From assembly GCA_944346655.1 (NCBI GenBank), contig CALVMP010000003.1, forward strand, positions 1 through 54,714: a DNA stretch of 54,714 nucleotides, written 5' to 3'. Origin of the DNA: an uncultured Clostridia bacterium. Its GTDB lineage: Bacteria; Bacillota; Clostridia; Christensenellales; Borkfalkiaceae. A model generated the notes under the pieces. That model saw nothing but the letters and a program-made list of their open reading frames with translations. It ran no database searches and was not told the origin of the DNA. Made by a program: the position numbers and the translations under genes. Below, piece after piece: positions 37,145-45,416 of the stretch (positions are counted from its first letter, which is position 1; each line of letters starts with the position of its first letter).

Positions 37145-37180
37145 ATCGCCTCCCTTTTGTCCAGCACCTGATTACACCAT

Positions 37181-37213
37181 AAAAAAAATCGAAACCAAAA
37201 GGTTTCGATTTTT
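37181..37213 (-). terminator. Terminator of ftsZ
   Basis: AAAAATCGAAACC-N4-GGTTTCGATTTTT, a 13-bp perfect stem, with eight T on the minus strand after the stem. It ends the ftsA-like/ftsZ unit before murC. Confidence 0.9.
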
Positions 37214-37228
37214 AATTATAAAATTGAA

Positions 37229-38593
37229 TCAGTCGTCGTTGCGCCGCCCGAAATTTTTTAAAAGGCGGGCAAACTTGGGCACGCTCTTGTCGCTCGGGCG
37301 TTCAATCGTCGCGTCCTCCTGAGGCTGGGGATAGACGGGCTGCTGTTGCTGGGTATAACCGCCTGCCGCCTGCTGGGGATAAACGGGCTGCTGAACAGGT
37401 TGCTGCGGCTGCGACTGGGGATATGCAGGCTGCTGTACATACTGCGGTTGCTGGACATACGCGGGCTGAACAGGCTGGTGGGGCTGCGCTATGCCGGCGC
37501 TTTGGGCGGGTTGCTGGCGCTGACCGTAGTAAGGGTCGTTGTTTATCGGCATGCGGCTGCCGGAATATGACTGCTGTGTATAGAGCTGACCCGAGGTGTA
37601 CGCCTTTTGCTGTTCTTCCTCCTTTTTGTTGTCAAATCCGGGGAAGCCAGTCGCTATGACGGTAATTTCAACCTCGTCCTGCACATTGGGGTCGATGCGC
37701 GCACCGAATATGATATTTGCGGAAGCGTCGACAACGCTGCGGACAAGCTCGGCAGCGTCTGCAACCTCGTCAAACGTGAGGTCGGTGCCGCCGACAACAT
37801 TGAGGATTACTCCGCGGGCGCCCTCGATTGTCGTTTCAAGCAAAGGGCAGTTTACCGCAACTCTTACAGCTTCGATAATTCTGTTGTCGCCCTTGGCAAC
37901 GCCTACGCCGAGATGGGCAATGCCCTTGTCCTTGAGAACGGTCTTTACGTCGGCAAAATCGAGATTGATGAGCGCGGGGTTGACAATGAGCTCGGCAATG
38001 CCCTTTATACCCTGTTTTAAAATTTCGTCGGCGACGCGGAGGGCTTCGACCATGGGCGTGTTCTTCTGAACAACCGTCCTTATTTTATCATTGGGAATTA
38101 TCACGAGGGTATCGACGTATTTTTTAAGATTTTCCAATCCCTTCGCGGTATTCTCCATCCTCTTCTTGCCCTCGAAGGCGAAAGGTTCCGTCACGACCGC
38201 GACGGTGAGAATTTTCATGTCCCTCGCAATTTTTGCGATTACGGGAGCGGCACCGGTTCCCGTACCGCCGCCCATGCCTGCCGTAATGAAAAGAAGGTCG
38301 GTACCCTTGATAAGCTCGGTTAAAATTTCCTTGCTCTCCTCGGCCGCGGCGCGACCGACGTCGGGATCGGCTCCCGCGCCGAGTCCCTTGGTGAGCTGGG
38401 CGCCAATCTGAACCTTATTTTCGCAGGGGGAGAGCGCGAGAATCTGACTGTCGGTGTTTACGACGATGTATTCCGCACTGTTGATATTTGCCTCCAACAT
38501 GCGGTTGACGGCGTTGTTGCCCGCGCCGCCTACGCCTATGACTTTGATTTTTGCTCTTCCCGATATGTTGTTTAATGCCTGATCGTTGAACAT
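37229..38593 (-). CDS. ftsZ: Cell division protein FtsZ
   Basis: Tubulin-like GTPase that forms the Z ring. KVIGVGGAGNNAVNRML, the tubulin signature AGMGGGTGTGAAPVIA (about 103-118), NDKIR, and NLDFADVKTVLKDKGIAHLG are canonical. After the GTPase fold (to about residue 320) comes a Pro/Gln/Tyr-rich linker of about 110 residues with repeats of the YVQQPxY type. A conserved-like C-terminal peptide and basic tail (SVPKFARLLKNFGRRNDD) should bind FtsA/SepF-type anchors. Total 454 residues, longer than the usual 350-400 because of the linker. GGAGGT precedes the ATG. It is downstream of the ftsA-like gene. Confidence 0.98.
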   Translation of the reverse strand: MFNDQALNNISGRAKIKVIGVGGAGNNAVNRMLEANINSAEYIVVNTDSQILALSPCENKVQIGAQLTKGLGAGADPDVGRAAAEESKEILTELIKGTDLLFITAGMGGGTGTGAAPVIAKIARDMKILTVAVVTEPFAFEGKKRMENTAKGLENLKKYVDTLVIIPNDKIRTVVQKNTPMVEALRVADEILKQGIKGIAELIVNPALINLDFADVKTVLKDKGIAHLGVGVAKGDNRIIEAVRVAVNCPLLETTIEGARGVILNVVGGTDLTFDEVADAAELVRSVVDASANIIFGARIDPNVQDEVEITVIATGFPGFDNKKEEEQQKAYTSGQLYTQQSYSGSRMPINNDPYYGQRQQPAQSAGIAQPHQPVQPAYVQQPQYVQQPAYPQSQPQQPVQQPVYPQQAAGGYTQQQQPVYPQPQEDATIERPSDKSVPKFARLLKNFGRRNDD

Positions 38594-38610
38594 TTGTTGA
38601 CCTCCGATAG

Positions 38611-38634
38611 GGCGGGAAATACTTTCTGCCCGCC
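38611..38634 (-). other. Hairpin in the ftsA-like/ftsZ spacer
   Basis: GGCGGG-N12-CCCGCC, seven bases past the ftsA-like stop and before the ftsZ ribosome site. No T-run follows, so it is probably an mRNA processing or stability element that lets ftsZ be expressed more than the upstream gene. Confidence 0.4.
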
Positions 38635-38640
38635 GCGCTT

Positions 38641-39786
38641 TTATTCGTTTTCGCCGAGAGCCCCGTCAAGCAGGCTGAACAGCGAGGAAAATTTTGGTTT
38701 ATCGTAATACGGAACTTTGGGTGTTATTACTTCTACTTCACACTCGAGGCGCCCGGCAAGATGTTCTGCCGTGCCGCGTATGGTCTTTACTCCCTCTCCC
38801 GTTATGTTGAGCGGTTTGCCCGACATGTCCTTTTCGGAAAAGGAACGGCGGCACTCGTCCACAAGTTCGCACAGACCGTCGAGCCCCTCGCGGATAATGT
38901 CGCGCAGCTGCGCCGTGGAATATCTGTATACCTTTTCGCCGTATTTAATCTCCTGAACGGACGTCAGCCTCTCCTTGGCGTTCAGGTTGACCTTTGAAAG
39001 AAACTGCGAGGCAACCTCAAAGGGAATGCCGAGCTCGTCCATTAAAAGAACGGCGATATGTCCCACCCCCATCGAAAACGCCTGGCTGAACAGAATGCCG
39101 TTCCCGCAGGCTACGCTGTAGACGGAAGAGATGTAACCGATATCGAGCAGAGCCGCATACGAGTCGCGTGCCTGCCGCTCCAACAAATAATTGCACTGCG
39201 CAAGCGCCGAGGGGATAAATTTAAGACGCGAAACCGAAGAGAATGGTCTGAACGCGAGCTTGACGCATTCACAAAAAGACTGTTTGCATAAAAACCAACA
39301 GATCCTTGCCCGCAGGCTGTCCGAAATGCAACCTTCGGGATCTATAACCCTGCGCTTGTCCGAGAGAACGTAGTAAACAACGCTGCTGTCGACTACCGCA
39401 TATCCCTCTCCGTCGTCGGGCTGCGACATTGCCGCAACTCCGTCGGTATGCGCCCTTCTTATGCGCTGGGGGGCCTGAAAGGTTATGGCGTCGTCAGTAA
39501 CTTTCACCCTTACAAATTCGCCGGGTATACCTACGTAAAAGCGGTAAATTTTCTGACCCGACGCGGCAAGCGTGCTTTGAACAACATCCTGCACGGCAGC
39601 TTTGAAACTGTCGAAATCGAGAAGTTCGCCGTCGGCGTAACCGTCGTATGCGCAGCTGTATTTACTTTTGATTATGAAGGTATTGTTTACGCCTCTTTCA
39701 CCCACCGCCGCGCACACTTCGGAGGAGCGAATATCCAATACCGCTACGCTTTTGTTCCGCACTTTCAATCTTGTTTTCAGCAGCAT
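38641..39786 (-). CDS. ftsA: FtsA-like cell division protein with degenerate nucleotide-binding motifs
   Basis: Actin-fold protein upstream of ftsZ, the usual place of ftsA, which anchors the Z ring to the membrane. SVAVLDIRSSEVCAAVGERG corresponds to the first phosphate motif (usually DIGSSK), and the 1C/SHS2-like insertion follows (YRFYVGIPGEFVRV). ALLDIGYISSVYSVACGNGI occupies the second phosphate motif (usually DIGGGTTD) but has lost the GGGTTD residues. NITGEGVKTIRGTAEHLAGR is the adenosine motif. The C terminus KFSSLFSLLDGALGENE could be the amphipathic helix. ATP binding is doubtful. I use the ATG at 39786; a GTG at 39801 is in frame but only about 6 bases from the predicted transcript start. 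Confidence 0.85.
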   Translation of the reverse strand: MLLKTRLKVRNKSVAVLDIRSSEVCAAVGERGVNNTFIIKSKYSCAYDGYADGELLDFDSFKAAVQDVVQSTLAASGQKIYRFYVGIPGEFVRVKVTDDAITFQAPQRIRRAHTDGVAAMSQPDDGEGYAVVDSSVVYYVLSDKRRVIDPEGCISDSLRARICWFLCKQSFCECVKLAFRPFSSVSRLKFIPSALAQCNYLLERQARDSYAALLDIGYISSVYSVACGNGILFSQAFSMGVGHIAVLLMDELGIPFEVASQFLSKVNLNAKERLTSVQEIKYGEKVYRYSTAQLRDIIREGLDGLCELVDECRRSFSEKDMSGKPLNITGEGVKTIRGTAEHLAGRLECEVEVITPKVPYYDKPKFSSLFSLLDGALGENE

Positions 39787-39813
39787 ATATACATGCGCCA
39801 CTTTAATAATTAT

Positions 39814-39842
39814 ATTATATAATAGTGTTTTATAAATGTCAA
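39814..39842 (-). promoter_or_regulatory. Consensus promoter of ftsA-like/ftsZ
   Basis: Minus strand: TTGACA (39837-39842), 17-bp spacer, TATAAT (39814-39819), a perfect sigma-70/SigA consensus, expected to start near 39807. Confidence 0.85.
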
Positions 39843-39853
39843 CAAAATGGCAT

Positions 39854-39887
39854 AAAAAAAGCGGCTTAATTACGCAAATTAAGCCGC
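39854..39887 (-). terminator. Terminator of the murA-divIB unit
   Basis: GCGGCTTAATT-ACGCA-AATTAAGCCGC, 11-bp perfect stem, followed on the minus strand by seven T. It ends transcription before the ftsA-like promoter. Confidence 0.9.
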
Positions 39888-39925
39888 ATATAATTTTGAT
39901 TGCCCCGTCTATATGCCCGAATCAA

Positions 39926-40675
39926 TCAGATGAGCTCGTTGTACGCGGCAAAGGCGCCGGCAGGGCTTGACTCCGAAGTGACGCAATGAATGCTGCCGCG
40001 AAGTTTCTGGCTTTCGGAAAGCCCGGAAAAGACAGCGTACGCCTCCCTTACTTTCTCCCCGGACAGCTCCGCATAATCGACGAGAACTATCCTCAAGCCG
40101 CTGTATAGATTAAAGGTCATCGTGCTTAAGCCGGTTATGGGATCGCTTGAAACCTGAACACTCTCGACAATGTTGCGTATTCCCCCGAAGGCGAGAGAAA
40201 ACTGCGAGCAGATTTCAATAGTTTCACCGAAAGCCTCCCCGTCCGCGTAGAGCAAAACGTTGGGGCTGTCGTCCGCAGGGTTTATATTCTGCGCACGGGA
40301 ACCCATAAGCTCACCGTCCGCGTCATAAACGTCGTACCCGCCGGAGGAGTTTAATACCGCGTACTGCTCGAGCCGTTCTTTTAAAACGACGTTGAGGGTG
40401 CAGGGATAAACCTTTTCACAGCTCTCCACGCTGATGATATTTCCGCTCAGACATTGTATTACATCCTCCTCTCCGAGGAGAATGAGATTGCTTCCCTTCA
40501 ACGCATTGAGATTGTCGATCGTAGCCATATAGTCGCCCGAGGCGCGGTCGGAATAATAAATATACTCGATATTTACATTTCGCACCGACGTCATAACGCC
40601 TGTACAGACAACGACGGCGACGCAGAAAATGAGCGCGAGTATAGCACATACAGTTTTTCTTATGTAACCGTTCAT
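39926..40675 (-). CDS. FtsQ/DivIB-type cell division protein
   Basis: A single membrane helix (about residues 9-31, VCAILALIFCVAVVVCTGVM) followed by an extracytoplasmic part with a POTRA-like start (VRNVNIEYIYYSD, LNALKGSNLILLGEEDVIQC) and a beta-domain (YPCTLNVVLKERLEQYAVLN, GGYDVYDADGELMG). These features fit FtsQ/DivIB, which scaffolds FtsL/FtsB and regulates septal synthesis. Overall conservation is low, so the call rests largely on topology and position between murA and ftsA/ftsZ. The murA stop is 4 bases upstream. Confidence 0.8.
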   Translation of the reverse strand: MNGYIRKTVCAILALIFCVAVVVCTGVMTSVRNVNIEYIYYSDRASGDYMATIDNLNALKGSNLILLGEEDVIQCLSGNIISVESCEKVYPCTLNVVLKERLEQYAVLNSSGGYDVYDADGELMGSRAQNINPADDSPNVLLYADGEAFGETIEICSQFSLAFGGIRNIVESVQVSSDPITGLSTMTFNLYSGLRIVLVDYAELSGEKVREAYAVFSGLSESQKLRGSIHCVTSESSPAGAFAAYNELI

Positions 40676-40679
40676 AGTT

Positions 40680-41936
40680 TTAAATGCTTACGCGCTTTAT
40701 TTTAGCGCCCAGCGAAGATAGTTTATATTCGAAGCCGGCATATCCCCTGTCGATATGGCAGATGTCGAGCACTTCGCTGTCCCCTTCCGCCGCAAGCGCC
40801 GCAATGACGAGAGCCGCTCCGCCGCGAAGGTCATGAGCGACCGTAACCGCACCGCGAAGGCGCTCGACGCCGCGCACAAAGGCACTCCGGTCGATTACGG
40901 TGATATCCGCACCCATTCTCCTGAGTTCGGGAACATATTTAAAGCGCGTTTCAAACAGATTTTCCGTGACAATACTGTTGCCGGCGCATACGCAGCACAG
41001 CGCCGTCATCTGCGCCTGCAGGTCTGTGGGAAAGCCGGGGTAAGGCTGGGTCTCCACACTCTTTACCGAAACAGGTCTCCTGTCGCTCCTTAAATATATT
41101 TTATCATTTTTTATGCGCAGTTTGCAACCGTTTTCCCTAAGTTTATGTAAAAGCGAGCTTAAATTTTCTGCGTTTGTGCCCGTAAGTTCTATATCCCCGC
41201 CGCACATTGCCGCGGCGATTAAAAAGGTGCCCGCCTCTATCCTGTCGGAGATGGGCTGATAAACCCCTCCGCTCAGCGTTTTTACCCCTTCTATTACTAT
41301 AGTTCCCGTACCTGCCCCTTTAACCCGGGCGCCGAGAGAATTTAAAAATTTTTGCAGATCTTCTATTTCCGGTTCGCGGGCGGCGTTTTTTATGACCGTT
41401 TCACCCTCCGCCTTTACGGCGGCGAGCATGATGTTTTCTGTTGCGCCTACGCTGGGGCAGTCGAGCATTATTTCATTCCCGACAAGCTTCTGGCAGGCGC
41501 AGTTTATGTAGCCGTTGCTCTCGGTTATCTGCACGCCAAGCCTTTTAAGTCCGTTGAGGTGCAGATCAACGGGGCGCAACCCGATATCGCACCCTCCGGG
41601 ATAGGCTATTTTTGCCTTGCGGAAACGGGATACGACCGAACCGAGCAAAAACACCGACGAGCGCAACTCATGCGCAAGCGCACGGGGAATTTCACACTTC
41701 TCCGCCGAAGAACTGTCTATTATGATATCCCTTCCCTCCCACACGGCGCGGCAACCCAGACATGTGAGAATTCTGACCATGTTGCGCACATCCGTGATAT
41801 CCGGCACGTTCAACACCCTGACCTCTTCATCGGTGAGAACGGTCGCCGCAAGGATGGGAAGCACGGAGTTTTTGGCAGTCTGCACGGGTATTACCCCCTC
41901 GAGCCTGCCTCCGCCCTTTATTATGTACTTATCCAT
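40680..41936 (-). CDS. murA: UDP-N-acetylglucosamine 1-carboxyvinyltransferase MurA
   Basis: First committed step of peptidoglycan synthesis, transferring enolpyruvate to UDP-GlcNAc. The Lys-Asn pair lies in QTAKNSVLPILAATVL (usually GAKNAALP). The catalytic, fosfomycin-reactive Cys is in YPGGCDIGLRPVDLH (about 115). The C-terminal region has YPGFPTDLQAQMTAL and FETRFKYVPELRRMGADI. The 418 residues are typical. It sits between ftsW and divIB behind a predicted internal promoter. The substitutions QT/S around the Lys-Asn pair are mild. Many Bacillota carry two murA genes; whether this is the main copy is not known. Confidence 0.97.
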   Translation of the reverse strand: MDKYIIKGGGRLEGVIPVQTAKNSVLPILAATVLTDEEVRVLNVPDITDVRNMVRILTCLGCRAVWEGRDIIIDSSSAEKCEIPRALAHELRSSVFLLGSVVSRFRKAKIAYPGGCDIGLRPVDLHLNGLKRLGVQITESNGYINCACQKLVGNEIMLDCPSVGATENIMLAAVKAEGETVIKNAAREPEIEDLQKFLNSLGARVKGAGTGTIVIEGVKTLSGGVYQPISDRIEAGTFLIAAAMCGGDIELTGTNAENLSSLLHKLRENGCKLRIKNDKIYLRSDRRPVSVKSVETQPYPGFPTDLQAQMTALCCVCAGNSIVTENLFETRFKYVPELRRMGADITVIDRSAFVRGVERLRGAVTVAHDLRGGAALVIAALAAEGDSEVLDICHIDRGYAGFEYKLSSLGAKIKRVSI

Positions 41937-41962
41937 ATTGACTCCGTTTATGTAAAATGCCG

Positions 41963-41993
41963 AGCAGCCCGAACTAAAACTCTTCAGGCTGCT
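41963..41993 (-). other. 5'-terminal hairpin of the murA transcript
   Basis: AGCAGCC-N17-GGCTGCT. On the minus strand it begins about where the murA promoter should start transcription (near 41994). A weak terminator reading for ftsW is also possible (CGGCATTTTAC follows). Confidence 0.4.
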
Positions 41994-42000
41994 TTACTCT

Positions 42001-42030
42001 ATTATATGGATTTTTAAAAGCGTTTGTTAA
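42001..42030 (-). promoter_or_regulatory. Predicted internal promoter of murA-divIB
   Basis: Minus strand: -35 TTAACA (42025-42030, overlapping the ftsW stop), 18-bp spacer, -10 TATAAT (42001-42006). Confidence 0.6.
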
Positions 42031-43133
42031 TTGGCAGCCGAGATGTTGTACAACACCCCCATGGAAGCCATGGTTATTATGAGAGAGGTGTTTCCGCTCG
42101 ACACGAGAGGCAGCGGAAGCCCCGTCGGAGGAATTGTTCCGCTGACAACGAGGGCGTTGACTATCACCTGTATGCCGTACACAAGCGTTATACCGGACGC
42201 GAGAAGATAACCGAAAGCGTCACGGCATCTGCGGGCAATCGCAAGCCCGCGCCAGATAATGAAGGCGGCGACGGCAAAAAACAGCGCAAGCCCGACAAAA
42301 CCCAGTTCCTCCCCCATAACGGACATGATAAAATCGCTTTCGGCAAAGGGCAGAAAACGGTATTTCTGAGTGGAGTTGAACAGCCCCACGCCGAACAATC
42401 CGCCGTTGCCGAGGGCATAAAGCGACTGTATGAGCTGGTAGCCTTCGTCCTGCGGGGAAGCCCACGGGTCAATGAATGCGCTCAGTCTTTCGAGTCTGTA
42501 CGGCTCAAGAAGGATAAGAACCGGCACAGCGATAATGCACGGTACAAGCATAAAGGCGAACGCTTTAAGGTTTGTGCCGCTGAGAAAGACCATGGAAAGC
42601 ATCAACAGTCCCACACACATAGTTATGGACATGTTCGGCTCGGCAATTATGAGGACACAAAAAATTATACCCAGAACGAGCACGGGGATCACCCCCCTGA
42701 TAGAGCGGGCAACACCGTAATTTTTTGAAAAATGCGCCGCGGCAAACAGCACAAAGGCATACTTGGCAATTTCCGAGGGCTGAATGGTAAAACTTCCGAA
42801 ACCTATCCAACGGGTTGCCCCGTAATTGGTTACGCCCACCCCCGGGACGAATACGAGCGCAAGCAGAACAATTGAAAGGGCGGCAAGCGGATATTTGAAT
42901 TTTTTAAGTTTAGCGTATGGAAAAAACGCCGCGGCAAGCATTGCGACAAATCCGAAGGCGGCGCCGATAATCTGCTTGTTCACGAAATAGAATGCGTTCC
43001 CGTACTGCACCTCTCCGACATACGAACTTGCGGAGTAAATCATTATGCAGCCGAACACAACCATACCCGTCACCGCGGCAAGCAGGAGCAGGTCGCCCTT
43101 ACCTTTGTTACGGTCAGACAACCTTAATGCCAT
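42027..43133 (-). CDS. ftsW: Septal peptidoglycan glycosyltransferase FtsW/SpoVE
   Basis: SEDS-family polymerase that works with the septal class B PBP. About ten membrane helices; RWIGFGSFTIQPSEIAKYAF, LIIAEPNMSITM, the catalytic Asp region AFIDPWASPQDEGYQLIQS, KYRFLPFAESDFIMSVMGEE, and PPTGLPLPLVSSGNTSLI are family signatures. The 368 residues fit FtsW/SpoVE; RodA is less likely because the gene follows murD in a division cluster. The start at 43133 overlaps murD by 20 bases, so translational coupling is expected. Confidence 0.95.
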   Translation of the reverse strand: MALRLSDRNKGKGDLLLLAAVTGMVVFGCIMIYSASSYVGEVQYGNAFYFVNKQIIGAAFGFVAMLAAAFFPYAKLKKFKYPLAALSIVLLALVFVPGVGVTNYGATRWIGFGSFTIQPSEIAKYAFVLFAAAHFSKNYGVARSIRGVIPVLVLGIIFCVLIIAEPNMSITMCVGLLMLSMVFLSGTNLKAFAFMLVPCIIAVPVLILLEPYRLERLSAFIDPWASPQDEGYQLIQSLYALGNGGLFGVGLFNSTQKYRFLPFAESDFIMSVMGEELGFVGLALFFAVAAFIIWRGLAIARRCRDAFGYLLASGITLVYGIQVIVNALVVSGTIPPTGLPLPLVSSGNTSLIITMASMGVLYNISAAN

Positions 43134-44466
43134 CCGTCACCAACCGCGCAAACTCATCGCCCCTCGCCTCAAAGTTAGAAAATTCGTCAAAACTCGAACT
43201 TGCGGGACTGAGCAAAACGCACTGCCCCTCACGCGCATAGTTTTTTGCAAGCATGACGGCGTCCTTCATGGTACGGCACAGCGAAAAATTTTCATATCCG
43301 CAGCCGACCGCGGCTGAGAGTAGTTTGTACCTGTTTTCGCCGTAAAGCACCGCGTGAATTACCCTGCTGTCACCCAAGCCCTTGAAAAGGGGCTCATAGT
43401 CGTAGCCCTTATCATTTCCACCGAGCAGAATGACCGTGGGTTGCGACATGCTTTCAACGGCTTTCAAGGTCGCGTCCACATTGGTACCCTTGCTGTCGTC
43501 TATGTACGCCACGCCGTTTAGCTCCGCCACCATCTCAATTCTGTGTTTTACACCCTTGAATGAAGAGAGGGAGTCCTTCATTTTCTCCCTGTCGAGCCCT
43601 AAAATACAGCCTATAGCTATGCAGGCGAGGGCGTTGTATATATTATGAACGCCTCCGACGGCGAGGTCCCCGCAGGCAAACAGCCTTTCGCCTCTGTACA
43701 TAAACACTCCGTCCTCGATATATGCCCCGTCCACTTTTTCGTGCATGGAGAACGGCACCACCCTTGCCCGCGTGAGAGAGGCAAACGCCCTTACTCTTCC
43801 GTCATCATAATTGAGCACGGCATATTGGCTTTCACGCAGGTTGCGCACAAGTCTGCTCTTTAAAAAGATGTAGTTTTCCATGTTATAGTGGCGGTTTAGA
43901 TGGTCCTCGGTGATATTGGTTACGACGGCGATATGCGGTCTGAGCGAGCTCAGCGTTTCCAGTTGGAAGGACGATATTTCTATCACGGCAAAGTCGTCGA
44001 AGCCGAGTTTTTCCACCTTCCCCAACGTAGGTTCGCCTATGTTGCCACAGGCGCAGCTGTTATAGCCGCAGTCTTTAAGCATTTTATCGGTCATCGAAAC
44101 GACGGTGGTCTTTCCGTTAGTGCCCGTTACGGCTATCGCGGTGGCACGGAGATAGTACGAAGCCAGCTCCTCCTCTCCTATTATGAGTTTGCCGGCGCGC
44201 CTGAATGCAACAGGCAGGGGATTGTCTATGGGAATGCCCGGGCTGAGCACGAGAATGTCGCACTCTTCGACGCTCTGCGCGTACGCGGAGGAAGTCACCT
44301 CGACCGCGCCTTCGGATATCAGCACATCCATTGCCGCTCGTATGGCGGGGGATATGATATCGTCGTATATGAACACCTTTGCCCCGCGGGCAAGCAAAAA
44401 GCGGGCACTGCTTTCACCCGATCTGGATATGCCCGCCACTAAAAATTTCTGACCTCTGAAATACAC
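43114..44466 (-). CDS. murD: UDP-N-acetylmuramoylalanine-D-glutamate ligase
   Basis: Adds D-glutamate to UDP-MurNAc-L-Ala; the D-glutamate comes from murI located nearby. GISRSGESSARFLLARGAKV is the N-terminal domain, AVTGTNGKTTVVSM the ATP site (about 112), VVTNITEDHLNRHYNMENYI the metal region, and IDDSKGTNVDATLKAVES the C-terminal domain. The 450 residues are normal. It lies 8 bases downstream of mraY and overlaps ftsW by 20 bases. Confidence 0.97.
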   Translation of the reverse strand: MYFRGQKFLVAGISRSGESSARFLLARGAKVFIYDDIISPAIRAAMDVLISEGAVEVTSSAYAQSVEECDILVLSPGIPIDNPLPVAFRRAGKLIIGEEELASYYLRATAIAVTGTNGKTTVVSMTDKMLKDCGYNSCACGNIGEPTLGKVEKLGFDDFAVIEISSFQLETLSSLRPHIAVVTNITEDHLNRHYNMENYIFLKSRLVRNLRESQYAVLNYDDGRVRAFASLTRARVVPFSMHEKVDGAYIEDGVFMYRGERLFACGDLAVGGVHNIYNALACIAIGCILGLDREKMKDSLSSFKGVKHRIEMVAELNGVAYIDDSKGTNVDATLKAVESMSQPTVILLGGNDKGYDYEPLFKGLGDSRVIHAVLYGENRYKLLSAAVGCGYENFSLCRTMKDAVMLAKNYAREGQCVLLSPASSSFDEFSNFEARGDEFARLVTDGIKVV

Positions 44467-44474
44467 CTTTCACC

Positions 44475-45416
44475 TCACAAAAAAATCAGACAGATTATTC
44501 CGACGAGGCAGGTTACAGAAAAATATGCAAAGGAGATTTTACTCTCCGAATAGCCCTTCATCTGAAAGTGATGGTGAATGGGCGCCATCAGAAATATCCT
44601 CTTCCTCGTCCTTTTATAGTATATTACCTGCAATATTACGGATATGCCTGAGATTACGAACATTATTCCGAGTACGGGAATATACAATACATTGCCGGAA
44701 AAGACGGAAACGCAGGAGATCAGACCGCCGAGCGCAAGCGAACCGGTGTCGCCCATAAACACGCAGGCTCTGTTTACGTTAAACAGAAGAAAGGCAAAGA
44801 GAGCCCCGACGGCGCAAAACGACACAGTTGAGAGCCTGTCGCCCGAAAGCGCAAGCATAGCACCCATAAACGCAAGATAGGCAACCGAAGTTCCGCCCGC
44901 GAGACCGTCGAGCCCGTCGGTGAGATTTACGCAGTTGACTGTTGCGATAAAGACAAATATGACGAGAGGGATTATGCCCCAGCCGATATCGTACCCCAGC
45001 CCCCTGAACAGAGGAATATTTACCGCAGTTATGCCGTTGAGATAACAATATACCGCCGCAACGGTAGCTATTGCAATCTGAAACAATATTTTTTGGTAAG
45101 GTTTCAACCCCTCGTTTTCCTTATGGCGTATCTTTAAAAAATCGTCGATAAATCCCACAACGGCAAATCCGCCCGTTATGGCGAGGGTGAGATTTATTTT
45201 ATTGTTTCCCGCTCCGCAAAAGAGCAGGGAAGAAATTATTATCGCGGCAATAAACGCCAGCCCGCCCATGGTAGGGGTACCGCCCTTTGCTGCATGCTCC
45301 TTTACGTACGACAGAATATACTGCCCCGCCTTTAGTTTTTTCAAAAGGGGCAGCAGCAGAACTGTAAGAGCAAAAGCCGCTGCAAAGGAAAAGAGCACGT
45401 AAACGAGGTAATTCAC
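44475..45416 (-). CDS. mraY: Phospho-N-acetylmuramoyl-pentapeptide-transferase MraY
   Basis: Integral membrane enzyme that makes lipid I from UDP-MurNAc-pentapeptide and undecaprenyl phosphate. KEHAAKGGTPTMGGLAFI, the Asp motif VVGFIDDFLKIRHKENEGL, NCVNLTDGLDGLAGGTS and the HHHFQ cytoplasmic loop (MAPIHHHFQMKGYSESKI) are all present. The 313 residues and about ten helices match. The start overlaps the murE stop by 4 bases, where many dcw clusters have murF instead. Confidence 0.97.
   Translation of the reverse strand: MNYLVYVLFSFAAAFALTVLLLPLLKKLKAGQYILSYVKEHAAKGGTPTMGGLAFIAAIIISSLLFCGAGNNKINLTLAITGGFAVVGFIDDFLKIRHKENEGLKPYQKILFQIAIATVAAVYCYLNGITAVNIPLFRGLGYDIGWGIIPLVIFVFIATVNCVNLTDGLDGLAGGTSVAYLAFMGAMLALSGDRLSTVSFCAVGALFAFLLFNVNRACVFMGDTGSLALGGLISCVSVFSGNVLYIPVLGIMFVISGISVILQVIYYKRTRKRIFLMAPIHHHFQMKGYSESKISFAYFSVTCLVGIICLIFL

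Noticed and set aside
37300..37560. Repeats in the ftsZ 3' region as a DNA repeat element
   Set aside because: They are in-frame codon repeats for a Pro/Gln/Tyr linker, not an independent repeat or CRISPR-like array; spacing is irregular.
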